Shown: piece by piece, positions 16,900 through 25,985 of the stretch
How the letters are laid out: every line of letters starts with the position of its first letter
Position numbering within the stretch: position 1 is the first letter of the stretch
Assembly: GCF_003946115.1 (NCBI RefSeq)
Contig: NZ_RHOH01000016.1
Span: 1 to 35,720 of the forward strand
Source of the DNA: Lacticaseibacillus daqingensis
GTDB lineage: Bacteria > Bacillota > Bacilli > Lactobacillales > Lactobacillaceae
DNA length: 35,720 nt
Direction: 5' to 3'
The notes under the pieces: generated by a model
Told to the model about the DNA's origin: nothing
The model's input: only the letters and a program-made list of their open reading frames with translations
Databases searched by the model: none
Program-made: the position numbers and the translations under genes

Positions 16900-17406
16900 T
16901 CACTCCTTTTTCATCACTTTGAACTTCAACATTGGGTAATTGATGACCACCTGCAAGACGATGTTGATCACATTGGCCACCGTTGCCGCAAACCCACCGA
17001 TGTACGGGGCAAGCCAAGCAATCACGTGTGGTGGCAGCCAGACGGACACCAGGCCTGCGAACACCACCGTCCCGATATACCAAGGAAGCGAGTCGGCGAT
17101 GTTGTTGTGAGCCCCAAACACGATGTAGCGCTGAACAAAGTAGTTCACGATTTGCGCGGCAACATAGGCAAGCAGAAACGAGTAGAACCCACCCAAGCCA
17201 CCACTTTTAACCGGATAATCAAAAATGAACCAATGAAAGGGGGTCGCGGCCAGTGCTTTGAAGATGAGCCCGGTACTGAACCACAACACGACAAAGTTCG
17301 TGATTGTCGCCGCGTTACTCCACAGGTTGAACATAATAAACTCGTAAAAGTCCGGATGGCGCGCCTTGAACGCACGAACAGTTCCCCGTAGACCTTTAGT
17401 CTGCAT
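16900..17406 (-). CDS. GtrA-like membrane protein (polyprenyl-phosphate-sugar flippase family)
   Basis: 168 residues from ATG 17406, overlapping the end of the upstream GH3 gene by 11 bases. Four hydrophobic segments (ATITNFVVLWFSTGLIF, FYSFLLAYVAAQIVNYFVQRYIVF, WYIGTVVFAGLVSVWLPPHVIAW, IGGFAATVANVINIVLQVVINY) and the central FVQRYIVFG motif identify the GtrA/DPMS family. Members are thought to flip undecaprenyl-phosphate-linked sugars across the membrane or to help glycosyltransferases attach them. The overlap and the GT2 gene next to it support a joint role in moving a sugar outside the cell. A third, GT-C-type transferase usual for such systems is not seen in the window. Confidence 0.85.
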   Translation of the reverse strand: MQTKGLRGTVRAFKARHPDFYEFIMFNLWSNAATITNFVVLWFSTGLIFKALAATPFHWFIFDYPVKSGGLGGFYSFLLAYVAAQIVNYFVQRYIVFGAHNNIADSLPWYIGTVVFAGLVSVWLPPHVIAWLAPYIGGFAATVANVINIVLQVVINYPMLKFKVMKKE

Positions 17407-19810
17407 GATCTTGTTCCTCCAATAGACGTCGTAATTGGCTGGTGCGCCGCCGTGCCGTCATCCAGCCACTGAGGACTTGCGTTACCCCCCGCCAGAAATG
17501 GCCGTTCGCGATTTGCGTAATCCCGTCGACCATCACAGAATCCATTTGGCCGTTGGTCATCTTGGCCATTCCACGAATTGGCATATTATAGATGAACAGG
17601 AGGTTGAGGCTGGACTTGCCCTGCGCCTCCAGTTTGGCCATGCGTCGTTGGAGCTGTCGCGCCACCAAGCGCGCGAGGGCGGACTGCGCCTCGTGCATGT
17701 CGCCAATTGTGCTATTCGCAGTTAATTGCCCATCATGTGATTCGGCCGCCCGGTCAGGGATCAGACAGGCGATTTCCTCAGGGGTTGCCTCGGTCACCGC
17801 TCCGCTGAAATAGTGCGGTAACCCAAGCTGGCGAGTGGGGGTCGGCCCTGCGACAGTGTACTGTGCCGTTAACCGCACATCCCGAGAACCAGCTGCCACA
17901 GCAATCGTGTAGATGCCACCCGGCGTGACCCAAACCTGTTTTGTCGGGTCCCAAGCGCGGAAGGTATACGCATCGAATGGGATCGTGACGCGCTGCGCCT
18001 CGCCAGGCGCCAACTTAATTTTGGTGAAACCTTTCAGTTCACGCACAGGATGATAAAGCTGCTGATCCGGGGATTGGACATACAGTTGAACCACTTCAGC
18101 ACCGGTGCGCTGTCCCGTGTTGACGAGTGTCACGTGTGCCCCGGTCTGGTCGACCGTCAGCTCACGGTAATCGAACGTGGTGTAGGATAAGCCAAAGCCG
18201 AAAGGAAATGCCACCGGTGCGGCCACTTTATCGTAGTAGCGATACCCCACATAAAGAGACTCCTGGTACAGCACATCGCGCGTGCTGGTGGGGTACGCCG
18301 AATCCAACGGCACATCCTGCTGCACCAACGGATACGATTCTGCCAATTTACCACTGGGATTAACCTCACCCAGCAAAACATCACAAATTGCGCTTGCGCC
18401 AGCCTCACCGGTCAGATAAGTGTGAAGAAGCCCCTCGACGTCCTTGCGCCACGGCATGGTAACCACCCCACCTGCCGCTAAAACCGCGACGACCGGGGTA
18501 TCTAACGAAGCTAGCGCGTCTAATAAGGCGACTTGATTTCGAGGCAATTCAAGACTAGTTCGGTCTTTTCCTTCTGATTCCTGCGCTTCGTTCAAGCCAA
18601 TGAACACAAGCGCAACATCTGCGTGACTGGCTAGGCTCTTGGCCTCTTCCAGAAGATCAGCGTCGGGGTGATCCACCCGGGTAAAACCCTGGGCGAACCC
18701 CGTCACGTTCAACCGTAGCCCTGCGACTTCGGTGAAGCGCTCAACTTGCTTGGCATTGACGGCCGATGAGCCTGCACCCTGATAACGCGGTGTCTGAGCA
18801 AAATCGCCAATCACAGCAATGCGTGTTTGCGAACTCAGCGGCAAAACATCGCGCTGGTTTTGCAAGAGCACCATACTCTCGGCCGCCGCCCATCGAGCCA
18901 CCTCGTGATGGCCGGCAAAATCCGTCGGGTGTGGCGCCCGGATCGTTGCCGCCTGCACGACCCGCAAATACTCGATCACGCGCTGATCCAGCACACTTTG
19001 TGCCAACTTTCCGGCGCGGACGGCGTCAATCAAGACCTGTGGACCTTCCAGCCCCGTGCTTGGCATCTGCAAGTGACTGCCGGCGGTCACCCCCGCCACA
19101 TGGTCGTTGTCCCCACCCCAATCAGAGACGACGAGGCCGTCAAAGCCCCACTCATCACGCAGCGTCGTTTGAAGAAGCGCAGCGTCTTCGTTGGCATAGG
19201 TCCCATTGATCATGTTGTAGCTCGACATTACAGCGTGCGGGTGCCCCGCCTTGACCGCGATCTCAAAATTAGTTAGGTACAACTCCCGCTCAGCGCGGGC
19301 ATCAACCACGGAATTACTGGCCATTCGCTTGAGTTCCTGTGAATTTACCGCCAGATGCTTTGGCGTCGCGATCGTGCCGGTTGACTGCACGCCTTGAATG
19401 TACCCAGCGGCCATTTGGCCAGCAAGGTAAGGATCTTCGCTGTAATACTCAAAGTTCCGCCCACAGCGCGGGTTGCGCTTGATGTTCAGCGCGGGACCCA
19501 GCAATTCTTGAACGCCGTTGGACTGGCATTCTTCACCGATTGCGTGTCCCACCGCCTGCGCAACCGCAGGATCCCAGCTTGCCGCCAATGTGGCACCAGC
19601 AGGAAAACAAGTCGCGGGTACACTGCCGTTGAGACCAAGGTGGTCAGCGGCGCCTTCTTGCTTGCGCAACCCGCTTGGGCCGTCCGCAAGCGTCAGGGAA
19701 GGAATGCCATACTTCGCAATTTCGCGGGTCGTGAACGTGGTGGCGCCCGATAAGAGCGTTGCTTTTTGCTCTAATGTTAATTTGGTCACTAGTATTTCTG
19801 GTGCTTCCAT
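17396..19810 (-). CDS. GH3 beta-glucosidase, cytosolic
   Basis: 804 residues from ATG 19810; GGAG eight bases upstream decides this start over the GTG/ATG just before it. Domain order is standard: GH3 N-terminal barrel (LADGPSGLRKQ, GRNFEYYSEDPYLAGQ, PKHLAVNSQE, nucleophile Asp230 in VVSDWGG), GH3 C-terminal domain (MVLLQNQRDVLPLSS, GAGSSAVN), then the Fn3-like domain (FPFGFGLSYTTFDY, VQLYVQSP). About 120 extra residues follow, basic and helical, of no recognised family. No signal peptide, so it acts inside the cell, probably on imported or phosphorylated-carrier-free glucosides; exact specificity is unknown. First gene of a five-gene operon controlled from the 19811-19963 region. Confidence 0.92.
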   Translation of the reverse strand: MEAPEILVTKLTLEQKATLLSGATTFTTREIAKYGIPSLTLADGPSGLRKQEGAADHLGLNGSVPATCFPAGATLAASWDPAVAQAVGHAIGEECQSNGVQELLGPALNIKRNPRCGRNFEYYSEDPYLAGQMAAGYIQGVQSTGTIATPKHLAVNSQELKRMASNSVVDARAERELYLTNFEIAVKAGHPHAVMSSYNMINGTYANEDAALLQTTLRDEWGFDGLVVSDWGGDNDHVAGVTAGSHLQMPSTGLEGPQVLIDAVRAGKLAQSVLDQRVIEYLRVVQAATIRAPHPTDFAGHHEVARWAAAESMVLLQNQRDVLPLSSQTRIAVIGDFAQTPRYQGAGSSAVNAKQVERFTEVAGLRLNVTGFAQGFTRVDHPDADLLEEAKSLASHADVALVFIGLNEAQESEGKDRTSLELPRNQVALLDALASLDTPVVAVLAAGGVVTMPWRKDVEGLLHTYLTGEAGASAICDVLLGEVNPSGKLAESYPLVQQDVPLDSAYPTSTRDVLYQESLYVGYRYYDKVAAPVAFPFGFGLSYTTFDYRELTVDQTGAHVTLVNTGQRTGAEVVQLYVQSPDQQLYHPVRELKGFTKIKLAPGEAQRVTIPFDAYTFRAWDPTKQVWVTPGGIYTIAVAAGSRDVRLTAQYTVAGPTPTRQLGLPHYFSGAVTEATPEEIACLIPDRAAESHDGQLTANSTIGDMHEAQSALARLVARQLQRRMAKLEAQGKSSLNLLFIYNMPIRGMAKMTNGQMDSVMVDGITQIANGHFWRGVTQVLSGWMTARRRTSQLRRLLEEQDHAD

Positions 19811-19836
19811 CCTCATCACTCCGTTTCACAATCTCA

Positions 19837-19866
19837 CCATACGATGAAAACGATTGCTTGCCAGCC
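19837..19866 (-). promoter_or_regulatory. Weak promoter of the GH3/gtrA/GT2 operon
   Basis: Minus-strand TATGGT (19837-19842) with CTGGCA or TGGCAA 16-17 bp upstream. The poor -35 fits a promoter needing an activator. The LytTR-type repeats lie just upstream of the -35 and the cre site lies within the spacer. Confidence 0.4.
19844..19858 (+). promoter_or_regulatory. cre site (CcpA operator)
   Basis: ATGAAAACGATTGCT matches the consensus WTGNAANCGNWNNCW at every fixed position. It overlaps the predicted operon promoter, so CcpA bound here should repress the GH3 operon when preferred sugars are present. Confidence 0.7.
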
Positions 19867-19870
19867 ACTT

Positions 19871-19903
19871 CTGCGTAACTTGTCAAAATGCCTGCGTAAC
19901 CTG
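19871..19903. promoter_or_regulatory. Direct repeats, probable LytTR response-regulator site
   Basis: CTGCGTAACTTG (19871-19882) and CTGCGTAACCTG (19892-19903) differ at one base and start 21 bp apart, two helical turns. This is the geometry of sites bound by dimers of LytTR regulators such as PlnC and BlpR. They lie between the two divergent promoters, a few bases upstream of the operon -35 and 12 bp upstream of the -35 of the two-component genes. Confidence 0.75.
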
Positions 19904-19915
19904 CCGTCACTGCGA

Positions 19916-19944
19916 TTGAATCCGCTTGGTCTTTCGCTTATGTT
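19916..19944 (+). promoter_or_regulatory. Promoter of the two-component genes
   Basis: TTGAAT (19916-19921), 17 bp, TATGTT (19939-19944), 19 bp before the response-regulator ATG. Confidence 0.55.
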
Positions 19945-19963
19945 AATAGTAGGAGGTGGGAAG

Positions 19964-20668
19964 ATGCGCATTGCAATTGTAGAGGACGATCTGACAACGG
20001 CTTTGGCGTTCAGCCGCTTGATCGACCGGTTCAGTCAGACTCACGACATTGCGGTCACCCAGACACGCTTTGACAGTGGTATCGCAATTGTTGACCATTA
20101 CCAGCCAGTGTTCGATGTCATCTACTTGGATATTCAGATGGCGCACCTGGACGGTATGACAGCAGCAAAAAAGATTCGAGCAAAGGATCCAACGGTGCTG
20201 ATCGTCTTCGTCACGAACTACGTCCAGTATGCGATTGACGGCTACGCAGTCGATGCCACGGACTTTTTGTTGAAGCCCGTCACCGCGTTTGCCTTTGCCG
20301 AGCACTTCAAAAAAATCCAGGCGCGCTTGGCCGCCCGCGAAACCCCCACTCTCACGCTAAAGGCCAACGGTGAGCTGATTCGCTTGGCGATTCCCGCCAT
20401 CACCTACATTGAAAGTCGCGGTCACTATCTGACCGTCCACACCGCGGATCGACTCATCACGTCACTGGACACGCTACGTCACTTGGAAGCACAACTCGCC
20501 CCACACCATTTTTACCGGTGCAATAACTCCTACCTGGTCAACTTGGCGCAAGTCGGCGGGATCGAAAATGGCGCGGTGCTTGTTGCAGGAACCCCGCTTC
20601 AAATCAGCCGACCACGGAAAAAGGCGTTCCTCGCGGCGCTGACAGACTATCTGGGAGGCGAAGCCTGA
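19964..20668 (+). CDS. LytTR-family response regulator
   Basis: 234 residues from ATG 19964, preceded by AGGAGG; an upstream extension to 19844 runs through the operator region and is not coding. Receiver domain: acidic pocket Glu7-Asp8-Asp9, phospho-acceptor Asp56 (VIYLDIQM), FVTNYVQYAIDGY and the Lys in LLKPV. The LytTR DNA-binding domain follows from about residue 135 (IPAITYIESRGHYLTVHT, LAPHHFYRCNNSYLVNLAQV). The class usually activates weak promoters through 21-bp-period direct repeats, and such repeats sit directly upstream. Its stop overlaps the kinase start (TGATG), so the pair is co-translated. Probable targets: its own promoter and the divergent GH3 operon. Confidence 0.93.
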   Translation: MRIAIVEDDLTTALAFSRLIDRFSQTHDIAVTQTRFDSGIAIVDHYQPVFDVIYLDIQMAHLDGMTAAKKIRAKDPTVLIVFVTNYVQYAIDGYAVDATDFLLKPVTAFAFAEHFKKIQARLAARETPTLTLKANGELIRLAIPAITYIESRGHYLTVHTADRLITSLDTLRHLEAQLAPHHFYRCNNSYLVNLAQVGGIENGAVLVAGTPLQISRPRKKAFLAALTDYLGGEA

Positions 20669-21969
20669 TGACCAGCCTGTTACCAAACATTCCCCGTCTG
20701 TACACCGCCTTGGCCGAATGGCTGGCCTGCGGCGTGGTGCTACTTCCTTGGCCCAAGCGGGCATGGTGGCAGTTGCGCTTATTTGCGTGCGGCGTTGGCC
20801 AGTTGGCGCTGCAACTATGGGTCGGCAGCTGGCCGCTCTGGTTGTGGGTACCGGGGATGCTGCTTAACGTTGGGTGGATGTTGATGACGCTGACGTGGTG
20901 TGCCACCGCTTCCGCCACTACCCGCGGGTTCGCCGTCGCTAAGGCATTCGTGTTCGCAGAATTTGCCGCCAGCGTAGTTTGGCAGGTTTACTGTTACACG
21001 CTTTGGCACCGCGTTGCGAACTCGACCGCCTGGGTCCCGCTTGTCATGCTGGTCGGTTATGCGTTGCTATTTGCCGGAGATGTCTGGCTTGAACGGCGAC
21101 AGATGGCCACCCAACCGGTTGGGCGGCGCGCTTTGTTTGCCGCCGTGCTCACCGCAACGATCGTCTTTGCTGTGTCAAACATCGGCTTTATCTTAGCGAA
21201 CACGACCTTTGCGTTAGGCGACTCAGTCACGATATTTCTCTTCCGCACCTTGGTTAACTTATGTGGTCTCCTGATTTTCGCCTTGCAGGCCGACCAGCGC
21301 CAGGAAAATCAGCTTCAAGCGGAGCTGGGGGCGATCAATCGCATGTTCCAAACCCAGTACGATCAGTACACCGCCTACAAGGAAAGCAGCACCGTCATTC
21401 GCCGACAGTTTCACGATCTCAAGCACCAGATGGCCGTCATTCTCAGCGAAGATAACGCGGCCGTTCGCGCGCGCTACCTCAGCGAGTTATCCGCCGCCAT
21501 CAACACTTACGCCGCTACCATCTCCACCGGGAGCGCCGTACTGGATACCGTTCTGTCTCAGAAAAACGCAACCGCACTCGGCAAGCATATTGACCTTACC
21601 TGTTTTGCCGATGGCCAGGCGCTTGGCCGCATGCAACCCATGGACATCGCCAGCCTCTTTGGCAACGCCCTCGACAATGCCATCGAAGCGGTGAGCCAGT
21701 TGGAGGACCCCGATCAGCGCCTCATTGAAGTGCGCGTTGCCCAAAAGGCAGGTTTTCTCGTAATCACTTGCCGTAACGTCGTCAAGCAGGCCCCCGCATT
21801 TCGTGATGGAATACCGCCAACCACCAAAGCCAACGCCGAGCAACACGGTTTTGGCCTAAAAAATATCGCCTACATCGTTGAAAAATACACCGGTCAGATG
21901 ACCCTAAAGTTTGAAGACGGCTGGTTCGCCCTCAAAATCGCCATTCCACAAAGCTCGGTCGCCCCATAA
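20668..21969 (+). CDS. AgrC/BlpH-like sensor histidine kinase
   Basis: 433 residues, its ATG overlapping the response-regulator stop. About six hydrophobic segments fill residues 1-205. A coiled linker (210-245) leads to the phospho-acceptor His249 in RRQFHDLKHQM, the HPK10-type H box. The ATPase domain shows the N box (SLFGNALDNAIEAV) and a G box (HGFGLKNIAYIVEKYTG). Relatives sense peptides or other small extracellular ligands through the multi-pass domain. No peptide precursor or processing transporter lies in the window, so the signal may be something other than a local peptide. Confidence 0.9.
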   Translation: MTSLLPNIPRLYTALAEWLACGVVLLPWPKRAWWQLRLFACGVGQLALQLWVGSWPLWLWVPGMLLNVGWMLMTLTWCATASATTRGFAVAKAFVFAEFAASVVWQVYCYTLWHRVANSTAWVPLVMLVGYALLFAGDVWLERRQMATQPVGRRALFAAVLTATIVFAVSNIGFILANTTFALGDSVTIFLFRTLVNLCGLLIFALQADQRQENQLQAELGAINRMFQTQYDQYTAYKESSTVIRRQFHDLKHQMAVILSEDNAAVRARYLSELSAAINTYAATISTGSAVLDTVLSQKNATALGKHIDLTCFADGQALGRMQPMDIASLFGNALDNAIEAVSQLEDPDQRLIEVRVAQKAGFLVITCRNVVKQAPAFRDGIPPTTKANAEQHGFGLKNIAYIVEKYTGQMTLKFEDGWFALKIAIPQSSVAP

Positions 21970-21994
21970 AACGGCAACGCATTCATTCACCGCA

Positions 21995-22038
21995 CAAAAA
22001 AAGGTGCCACCTTCCACGCATGGAGGGTGACGCCTTTT
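21995..22038. terminator. Bidirectional terminator between the kinase gene and prs
   Basis: AGGTGCCACCTTCCA pairs with TGGAGGGTGACGCCT with two mismatches around CGCA. A-run on one side and TTTT on the other serve both converging genes. Confidence 0.8.
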
Positions 22039-22053
22039 GGGTTCGGAATGCAA

Positions 22054-23022
22054 TTACTTGGTGAAGCGGTTTTCAAACAGCGGGGAAACCGGCTTGTTCT
22101 CCTGGATGCGCGTGATGGCGCGGCCCATCAGTGGGCCGACGGAAACGATCACGAGCTTTTCCATCTTCTTGTCTTCCGGCAGGTTGATGGAGTCGGTCAC
22201 AACGACCTGGGAGATCACGGAGTTGGTCAGGCGTTCAACGGCCGGACCGGAGAAAATGGCGTGCGTTGCGGCCACAAGCACTTCGGTGGCACCAGCATCC
22301 TTGAGGGCTTGAGCGGCCAGGGTGATGGTGCCGGCCGTGTCGATCATGTCATCGATGATGATGCAGCGCTTGCCGTCGACCTTCCCGACGATGTTCATGA
22401 CTTCAGCCACGTTCGGGCGTGGGCGGCGCTTGTCGATGATGGCGATCGGCGCCTTGAGGAATTCGGCCAGCTTGCGCGCCCGGGTCACGCCGCCGTGGTC
22501 GGGGGAAACGACGACCGTGTCATCGTTGGCGTAGCCGTTACGGATGAAGTAATCCGCCAACAGCGGGGCGCCCATCAGGTGGTCAACCGGGATATCGAAG
22601 AACCCTTGGATCTGCGCCGCGTGCAGATCAAGCGCCAGCACACGGGTCGCGCCGGCACGTTCGAGCATGTTAGCCACCAGCTTGGCCGTGATCGGTTCGC
22701 GGGAGCGCGCCTTGCGGTCCTGGCGGGCGTAGCCGTAGTACGGCATCACGACACTGATGGTGTGCGCGGAGGCGCGCTTCAAAGCGTCGATCATGATCAG
22801 CAGTTCCATCAGGTTGTCGTTGACCGGCGCCGAGGTGGACTGGATCAGGTAGATATCATCGCCACGAATACTTTCTTCGATGTTGATCTGAATTTCGCCG
22901 TCGCTGAACCGGTTCACGGATGACTTCCCGAGTTCAACGCCCACTTCCGCGGCGATCTTAGACGCCAGCGGCTTGTTCGAGTTCAAGGCAAAAATCTTCA
23001 ACTTTGGGTCAGAGTAAGGCAT
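22054..23022 (-). CDS. prs: Ribose-phosphate pyrophosphokinase
   Basis: 322 residues from ATG 23022 with GGAGGAAACC upstream. It makes PRPP from ribose 5-phosphate and ATP for purine, pyrimidine, NAD, histidine and tryptophan synthesis. Motifs: [31 protein letters not shown], the flexible loop [34 protein letters not shown], the PRPP-binding [12 protein letters not shown], and SPDHGG. Length and motifs are those of class I bacterial PRPP synthetases. It follows glmU, an order common in Firmicutes, but with its own promoter and terminator. Confidence 0.97.
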   Translation of the reverse strand: MPYSDPKLKIFALNSNKPLASKIAAEVGVELGKSSVNRFSDGEIQINIEESIRGDDIYLIQSTSAPVNDNLMELLIMIDALKRASAHTISVVMPYYGYARQDRKARSREPITAKLVANMLERAGATRVLALDLHAAQIQGFFDIPVDHLMGAPLLADYFIRNGYANDDTVVVSPDHGGVTRARKLAEFLKAPIAIIDKRRPRPNVAEVMNIVGKVDGKRCIIIDDMIDTAGTITLAAQALKDAGATEVLVAATHAIFSGPAVERLTNSVISQVVVTDSINLPEDKKMEKLVIVSVGPLMGRAITRIQENKPVSPLFENRFTK

Positions 23023-23110
23023 GGTTTCCTCCATGAGATTAAGTTTGCATTCCAACTAGGTTGCGCCGGAAACGGGCGAGGCGCCACCAGTTCCAAGCAC
23101 TCATAGTTAG

Positions 23111-23119
23111 ATTATACCA
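23111..23119 (-). promoter_or_regulatory. prs promoter, extended -10
   Basis: Minus-strand TGGTATAAT gives an extended -10 (TGnTATAAT) with no good -35, 89 bp before the prs start. The octamer GCAAATCG occurs twice just upstream (23128-23135, 23159-23166); its meaning is unclear. Confidence 0.6.
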
Positions 23120-23260
23120 AATAATTCGCAAATCGGCGGGGATTTACCCGGTTTCTTTGCAAATCGCCACATTCCCCGGCCTCACCGGCTTCACCCACCC
23201 ACCGCAGGCCCGGGCAAGGCTGAATTGCCGCGGATTTTCAGAAAACATTGCAGTCAATGA

Positions 23261-23288
23261 AAAAGGTGGCCCCGTGCATGGGGTCACC
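23261..23288 (-). terminator. Intrinsic terminator after glmU
   Basis: GGTGACCCC/GGGGCCACC hairpin (one mismatch) followed by TTTT on the minus strand, ten bases beyond the glmU stop. Confidence 0.8.
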
Positions 23289-23297
23289 TCAGTGGTG

Positions 23298-24689
23298 TTA
23301 CTTATTCCATTCCGGGTCCGTTGCTAGTGGCGTGCGGTCCCAGAAGTTTTCCTTGTTGGTCTGGCGCGCCCGCGCGATCCCCATCGCGTGGAACGGCACG
23401 TCTTCTGTGATTGTCGAACCGGCCGCGATGAAGCTGTGGTCCGCGATCGTCACCGGCGCCACAATGTTGGCGTTGGAGCCCACGAAGCTGTGATCCCCCA
23501 CCGTGGCGTGCCACTTCTTGACCCCGTCGTAGTTGACGAAGACCACACCGCAACCCACGTTGATGTCGGTGCCCAGCGTGGCATCACCCACGTAGGTCAG
23601 GTGACCCACCTTGGTCCGCGCGCCGATGGTGGCCTTTTTGACCTCGACGAAGTTACCGATGTGCGCGCCTTCGCCAATATCGCTGAGCGGTCGCAGGTGC
23701 GAGTTGGGGCCGATGTTCGAGCCCTTGCGCATGATCGCGTCCTCGATCGTCGAGCTTGTCACGGTCACTTGGTCTTCGATCGTGGCGTTCACCAGCTTGG
23801 AGTGCGCGCCGATCACACAATCCGCCCCAATGACGGTGCGGCCCAGCAGCTGCACGCCCGGTTCGATGACGGTGTCCGCCCCGATGACCACGTCCCGGTC
23901 GATGTAGGTGGTGCTTGGGTCGGTCAGCGTCACGCCGTTTCGCATGTGCGCGGTGTTGATGCGCGTCTGCATCACGCGGGTCGCGGCGGCCAGCGCCACG
24001 CGGTCGTTGACGCCCATCGACTCCTCAAAATGGGTCATCTTGTAGGCCGCGACGATCGCGCCGGCCTTCTTCAGGATCTCGATGACATCGGTCAGATAGT
24101 ACTCGCCCTGCGCGTTGTCATTAGTGACCTGGTGCAGCGCCTTGAACAGCGACTGGTTGTCAAAGCAGTAGACCCCTGTGTTGATCTCGTCGACCTCGGC
24201 CTCTTTGGGCGTCGCGTCTTTTTGCTCCACGATCTTCTGCACGGTGCCGATCTCGCTGCGAATGATCCGCCCGTAGCCCGTCGGGTCCGGGGCTTTGGCG
24301 GTCAGGATCGTGGCGGCCGCGCCCTTGTCGCGGTGGTACGCGAACAGCTTCTCGAAGGTGTCCGCCGTCAACAGTGGTGTGTCCCCGTTGGCGATTAGGG
24401 TCATCCCGTCTTTGTCGCCCAAAAGCGGTTCCGCCTGCAACACGGCATGGCCCGTGCCCAGCTGCGTCTCCTGCACGACATAAGCGCTGCGGTCACCCAG
24501 CGTTTCCTCCACGGCTTCGGCGCCGTGTCCAACCACGGTGACCACTTCATCCGGCTGGGTCTTCTCGACTTCCGTCAGCACATGATCGACCATCGGCTTA
24601 CCGCACACCGGGTGCAACACCTTGTAGAGCTTCGACTTCATGCGCGTGCCCTTACCCGCGGCAAGGATGATCGTGTATTTTCCAGACAT
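23298..24689 (-). CDS. glmU: Bifunctional GlcNAc-1-phosphate uridyltransferase / glucosamine-1-phosphate acetyltransferase
   Basis: 463 residues from ATG 24689. The protein makes UDP-GlcNAc, the substrate of MurA. The N-terminal uridyltransferase domain has [28 protein letters not shown] and ANGDTPLL. The C-terminal domain is a left-handed beta helix of hexapeptide repeats ([38 protein letters not shown]) with the acetyl-CoA-binding end ([22 protein letters not shown]). Length is usual. GGGAG lies rather far (11 bases) from the start. Confidence 0.97.
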   Translation of the reverse strand: MSGKYTIILAAGKGTRMKSKLYKVLHPVCGKPMVDHVLTEVEKTQPDEVVTVVGHGAEAVEETLGDRSAYVVQETQLGTGHAVLQAEPLLGDKDGMTLIANGDTPLLTADTFEKLFAYHRDKGAAATILTAKAPDPTGYGRIIRSEIGTVQKIVEQKDATPKEAEVDEINTGVYCFDNQSLFKALHQVTNDNAQGEYYLTDVIEILKKAGAIVAAYKMTHFEESMGVNDRVALAAATRVMQTRINTAHMRNGVTLTDPSTTYIDRDVVIGADTVIEPGVQLLGRTVIGADCVIGAHSKLVNATIEDQVTVTSSTIEDAIMRKGSNIGPNSHLRPLSDIGEGAHIGNFVEVKKATIGARTKVGHLTYVGDATLGTDINVGCGVVFVNYDGVKKWHATVGDHSFVGSNANIVAPVTIADHSFIAAGSTITEDVPFHAMGIARARQTNKENFWDRTPLATDPEWNK

Positions 24690-24741
24690 GATTGTAGGAC
24701 TCCCATCTTGATTGTTGCGCGTCCCCGCGCGTTACTCAACT

Positions 24742-24770
24742 ATCATAAGCTACCGCGCGCGCGGGTGCAA
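24742..24770 (-). promoter_or_regulatory. glmU promoter
   Basis: Minus-strand TTGCAC (24765-24770), 17 bp, TATGAT (24742-24747), about 53 bp before the glmU ATG. Confidence 0.6.
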
Positions 24771-24807
24771 TCCTCACGTTCTTGTAGACCAATTCCTTAA
24801 CCAAAAC

Positions 24808-24834
24808 AAAAAAGACACGGCGCGCGTGTCTTTT
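24808..24834 (-). terminator. Intrinsic terminator after the VanZ-RDD gene
   Basis: AAAAGACAC/GTGTCTTTT hairpin followed by further T residues on the minus strand, just beyond the stop at 24840. Confidence 0.85.
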
Positions 24835-24839
24835 GTCAG

Positions 24840-25985
24840 CTAGACCTTATGTGGATCGATGGTGCTGACCTGCTTGGTCTTGGCCCACACATCATAAAAG
24901 TAACGGTTATCCCGCGTTGCAAACTCCCACAGGAAGTTGACGAGCAAGAAACCGGTGATGAGGCCAAAGATCCCGGTCAGAATGAAGTTGATGTCGGTGC
25001 GGTGGAACTTGGAGAAGACTTCCCCAAAAAAGTAGTTGAACGCCCCCAGGCTTTGGAAGGCCACCCCATACAGTAGCACCTCGCGCAGCACCAGCCGCCA
25101 GAAGCGGACCGGACTGCCATCCTCGTTCACGATCTTGATTTTGACCAGCGCCTTCCCGGGCGTCTGACCGCCGGTGAACACTGGCCAGACGATGAAAACA
25201 AGGATCAGCGGCACCGCCGTTGCCAGTTGCACATGCGCAAGCAGACTGTCGCCGCCCAGTAGGTGCACCAGCAGGTCAAACAGGACCGTCACCACGCCCA
25301 CCGCGACCACGTTATCGATGACAAACGCGACAAAGCGCCGCATCAGCGTGACATGCGTGCCCTTGGCAAAGCTGGCCGCATCCATCTCATCGCGTGACGG
25401 GAAGACACGCATCAGCCCTGGCGCCATCAGGCCACCCAGCACCCCACCGGTCGTGTTGAGGATCAAATCATCCACATCAAACAGCCGGTAAGGCCGCGGG
25501 TAGTAACCGTACAACCCAGACAGCTGCGTGAGCTCAAAGAACAGCGACAGGCCGAAGCTCATCGCGACAATCTGCCACAGCGGCCGCTTGAAGTAGTAGC
25601 GCAGGTACACGCCGAACGGGATCGTCAGCACCACGTTGAACACCGGTTGAATGAACCCCGGCTGCTTCATCGCCGCCAACCACGTGTGCGGGTCAAGCGG
25701 ATTAAACACCGTGGTGTGCCAAAATTCGCGCAGCGCGGTGAACGGCACCAGGTTGTACCGCGGTGTCGTCAGCTTCGCAACACTCGCCACGCTGGGCAGC
25801 GGCAACATGATCAGAAAGTACGCGCTGATCAGGTAAAAGACGAACGTGTACAACACCACCGCCCGCCAAAACACGAAGCTCCCGTACCGCCGATACTGCG
25901 CGACCATGAACGGCAGCGCGAGCACCAAAGCGAGGAGCGGAAAGGCCAACACGGCCATTTTCACCGGGTAGAGATAGGCACTCAT
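24840..25985 (-). CDS. VanZ-RDD fusion membrane protein
   Basis: 381 residues; its ATG overlaps the purR stop (ATGA), so it is co-translated with purR. Residues ~1-190 are VanZ-like: multiple membrane spans, YNLVPFTALREFW, NVVLTIPFGVYLRYYF, the acidic FELTQLSGLYGYYPRPYRLFDVDDLILNTTGG. Residues ~205-365 are an RDD domain: FVAFVIDNVVAVGVVTVLFD, GGQTPGKALVKIKIVNEDG, FWRLVLREVLLYG. VanZ-type proteins lower teicoplanin binding in enterococci in some contexts; the general role of both domains is unknown. Pairing with purR is probably an accident of gene order, but it puts the protein under purine control. Confidence 0.88.
   Translation of the reverse strand: MSAYLYPVKMAVLAFPLLALVLALPFMVAQYRRYGSFVFWRAVVLYTFVFYLISAYFLIMLPLPSVASVAKLTTPRYNLVPFTALREFWHTTVFNPLDPHTWLAAMKQPGFIQPVFNVVLTIPFGVYLRYYFKRPLWQIVAMSFGLSLFFELTQLSGLYGYYPRPYRLFDVDDLILNTTGGVLGGLMAPGLMRVFPSRDEMDAASFAKGTHVTLMRRFVAFVIDNVVAVGVVTVLFDLLVHLLGGDSLLAHVQLATAVPLILVFIVWPVFTGGQTPGKALVKIKIVNEDGSPVRFWRLVLREVLLYGVAFQSLGAFNYFFGEVFSKFHRTDINFILTGIFGLITGFLLVNFLWEFATRDNRYFYDVWAKTKQVSTIDPHKV

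Noticed and set aside
22027-22923. 298-codon plus-strand open frame opposite prs
   Set aside because: Antisense shadow of prs; no domain pattern. The same holds for 23388-24398 opposite glmU and 11417-12535 opposite the DUF218 and mscL genes.
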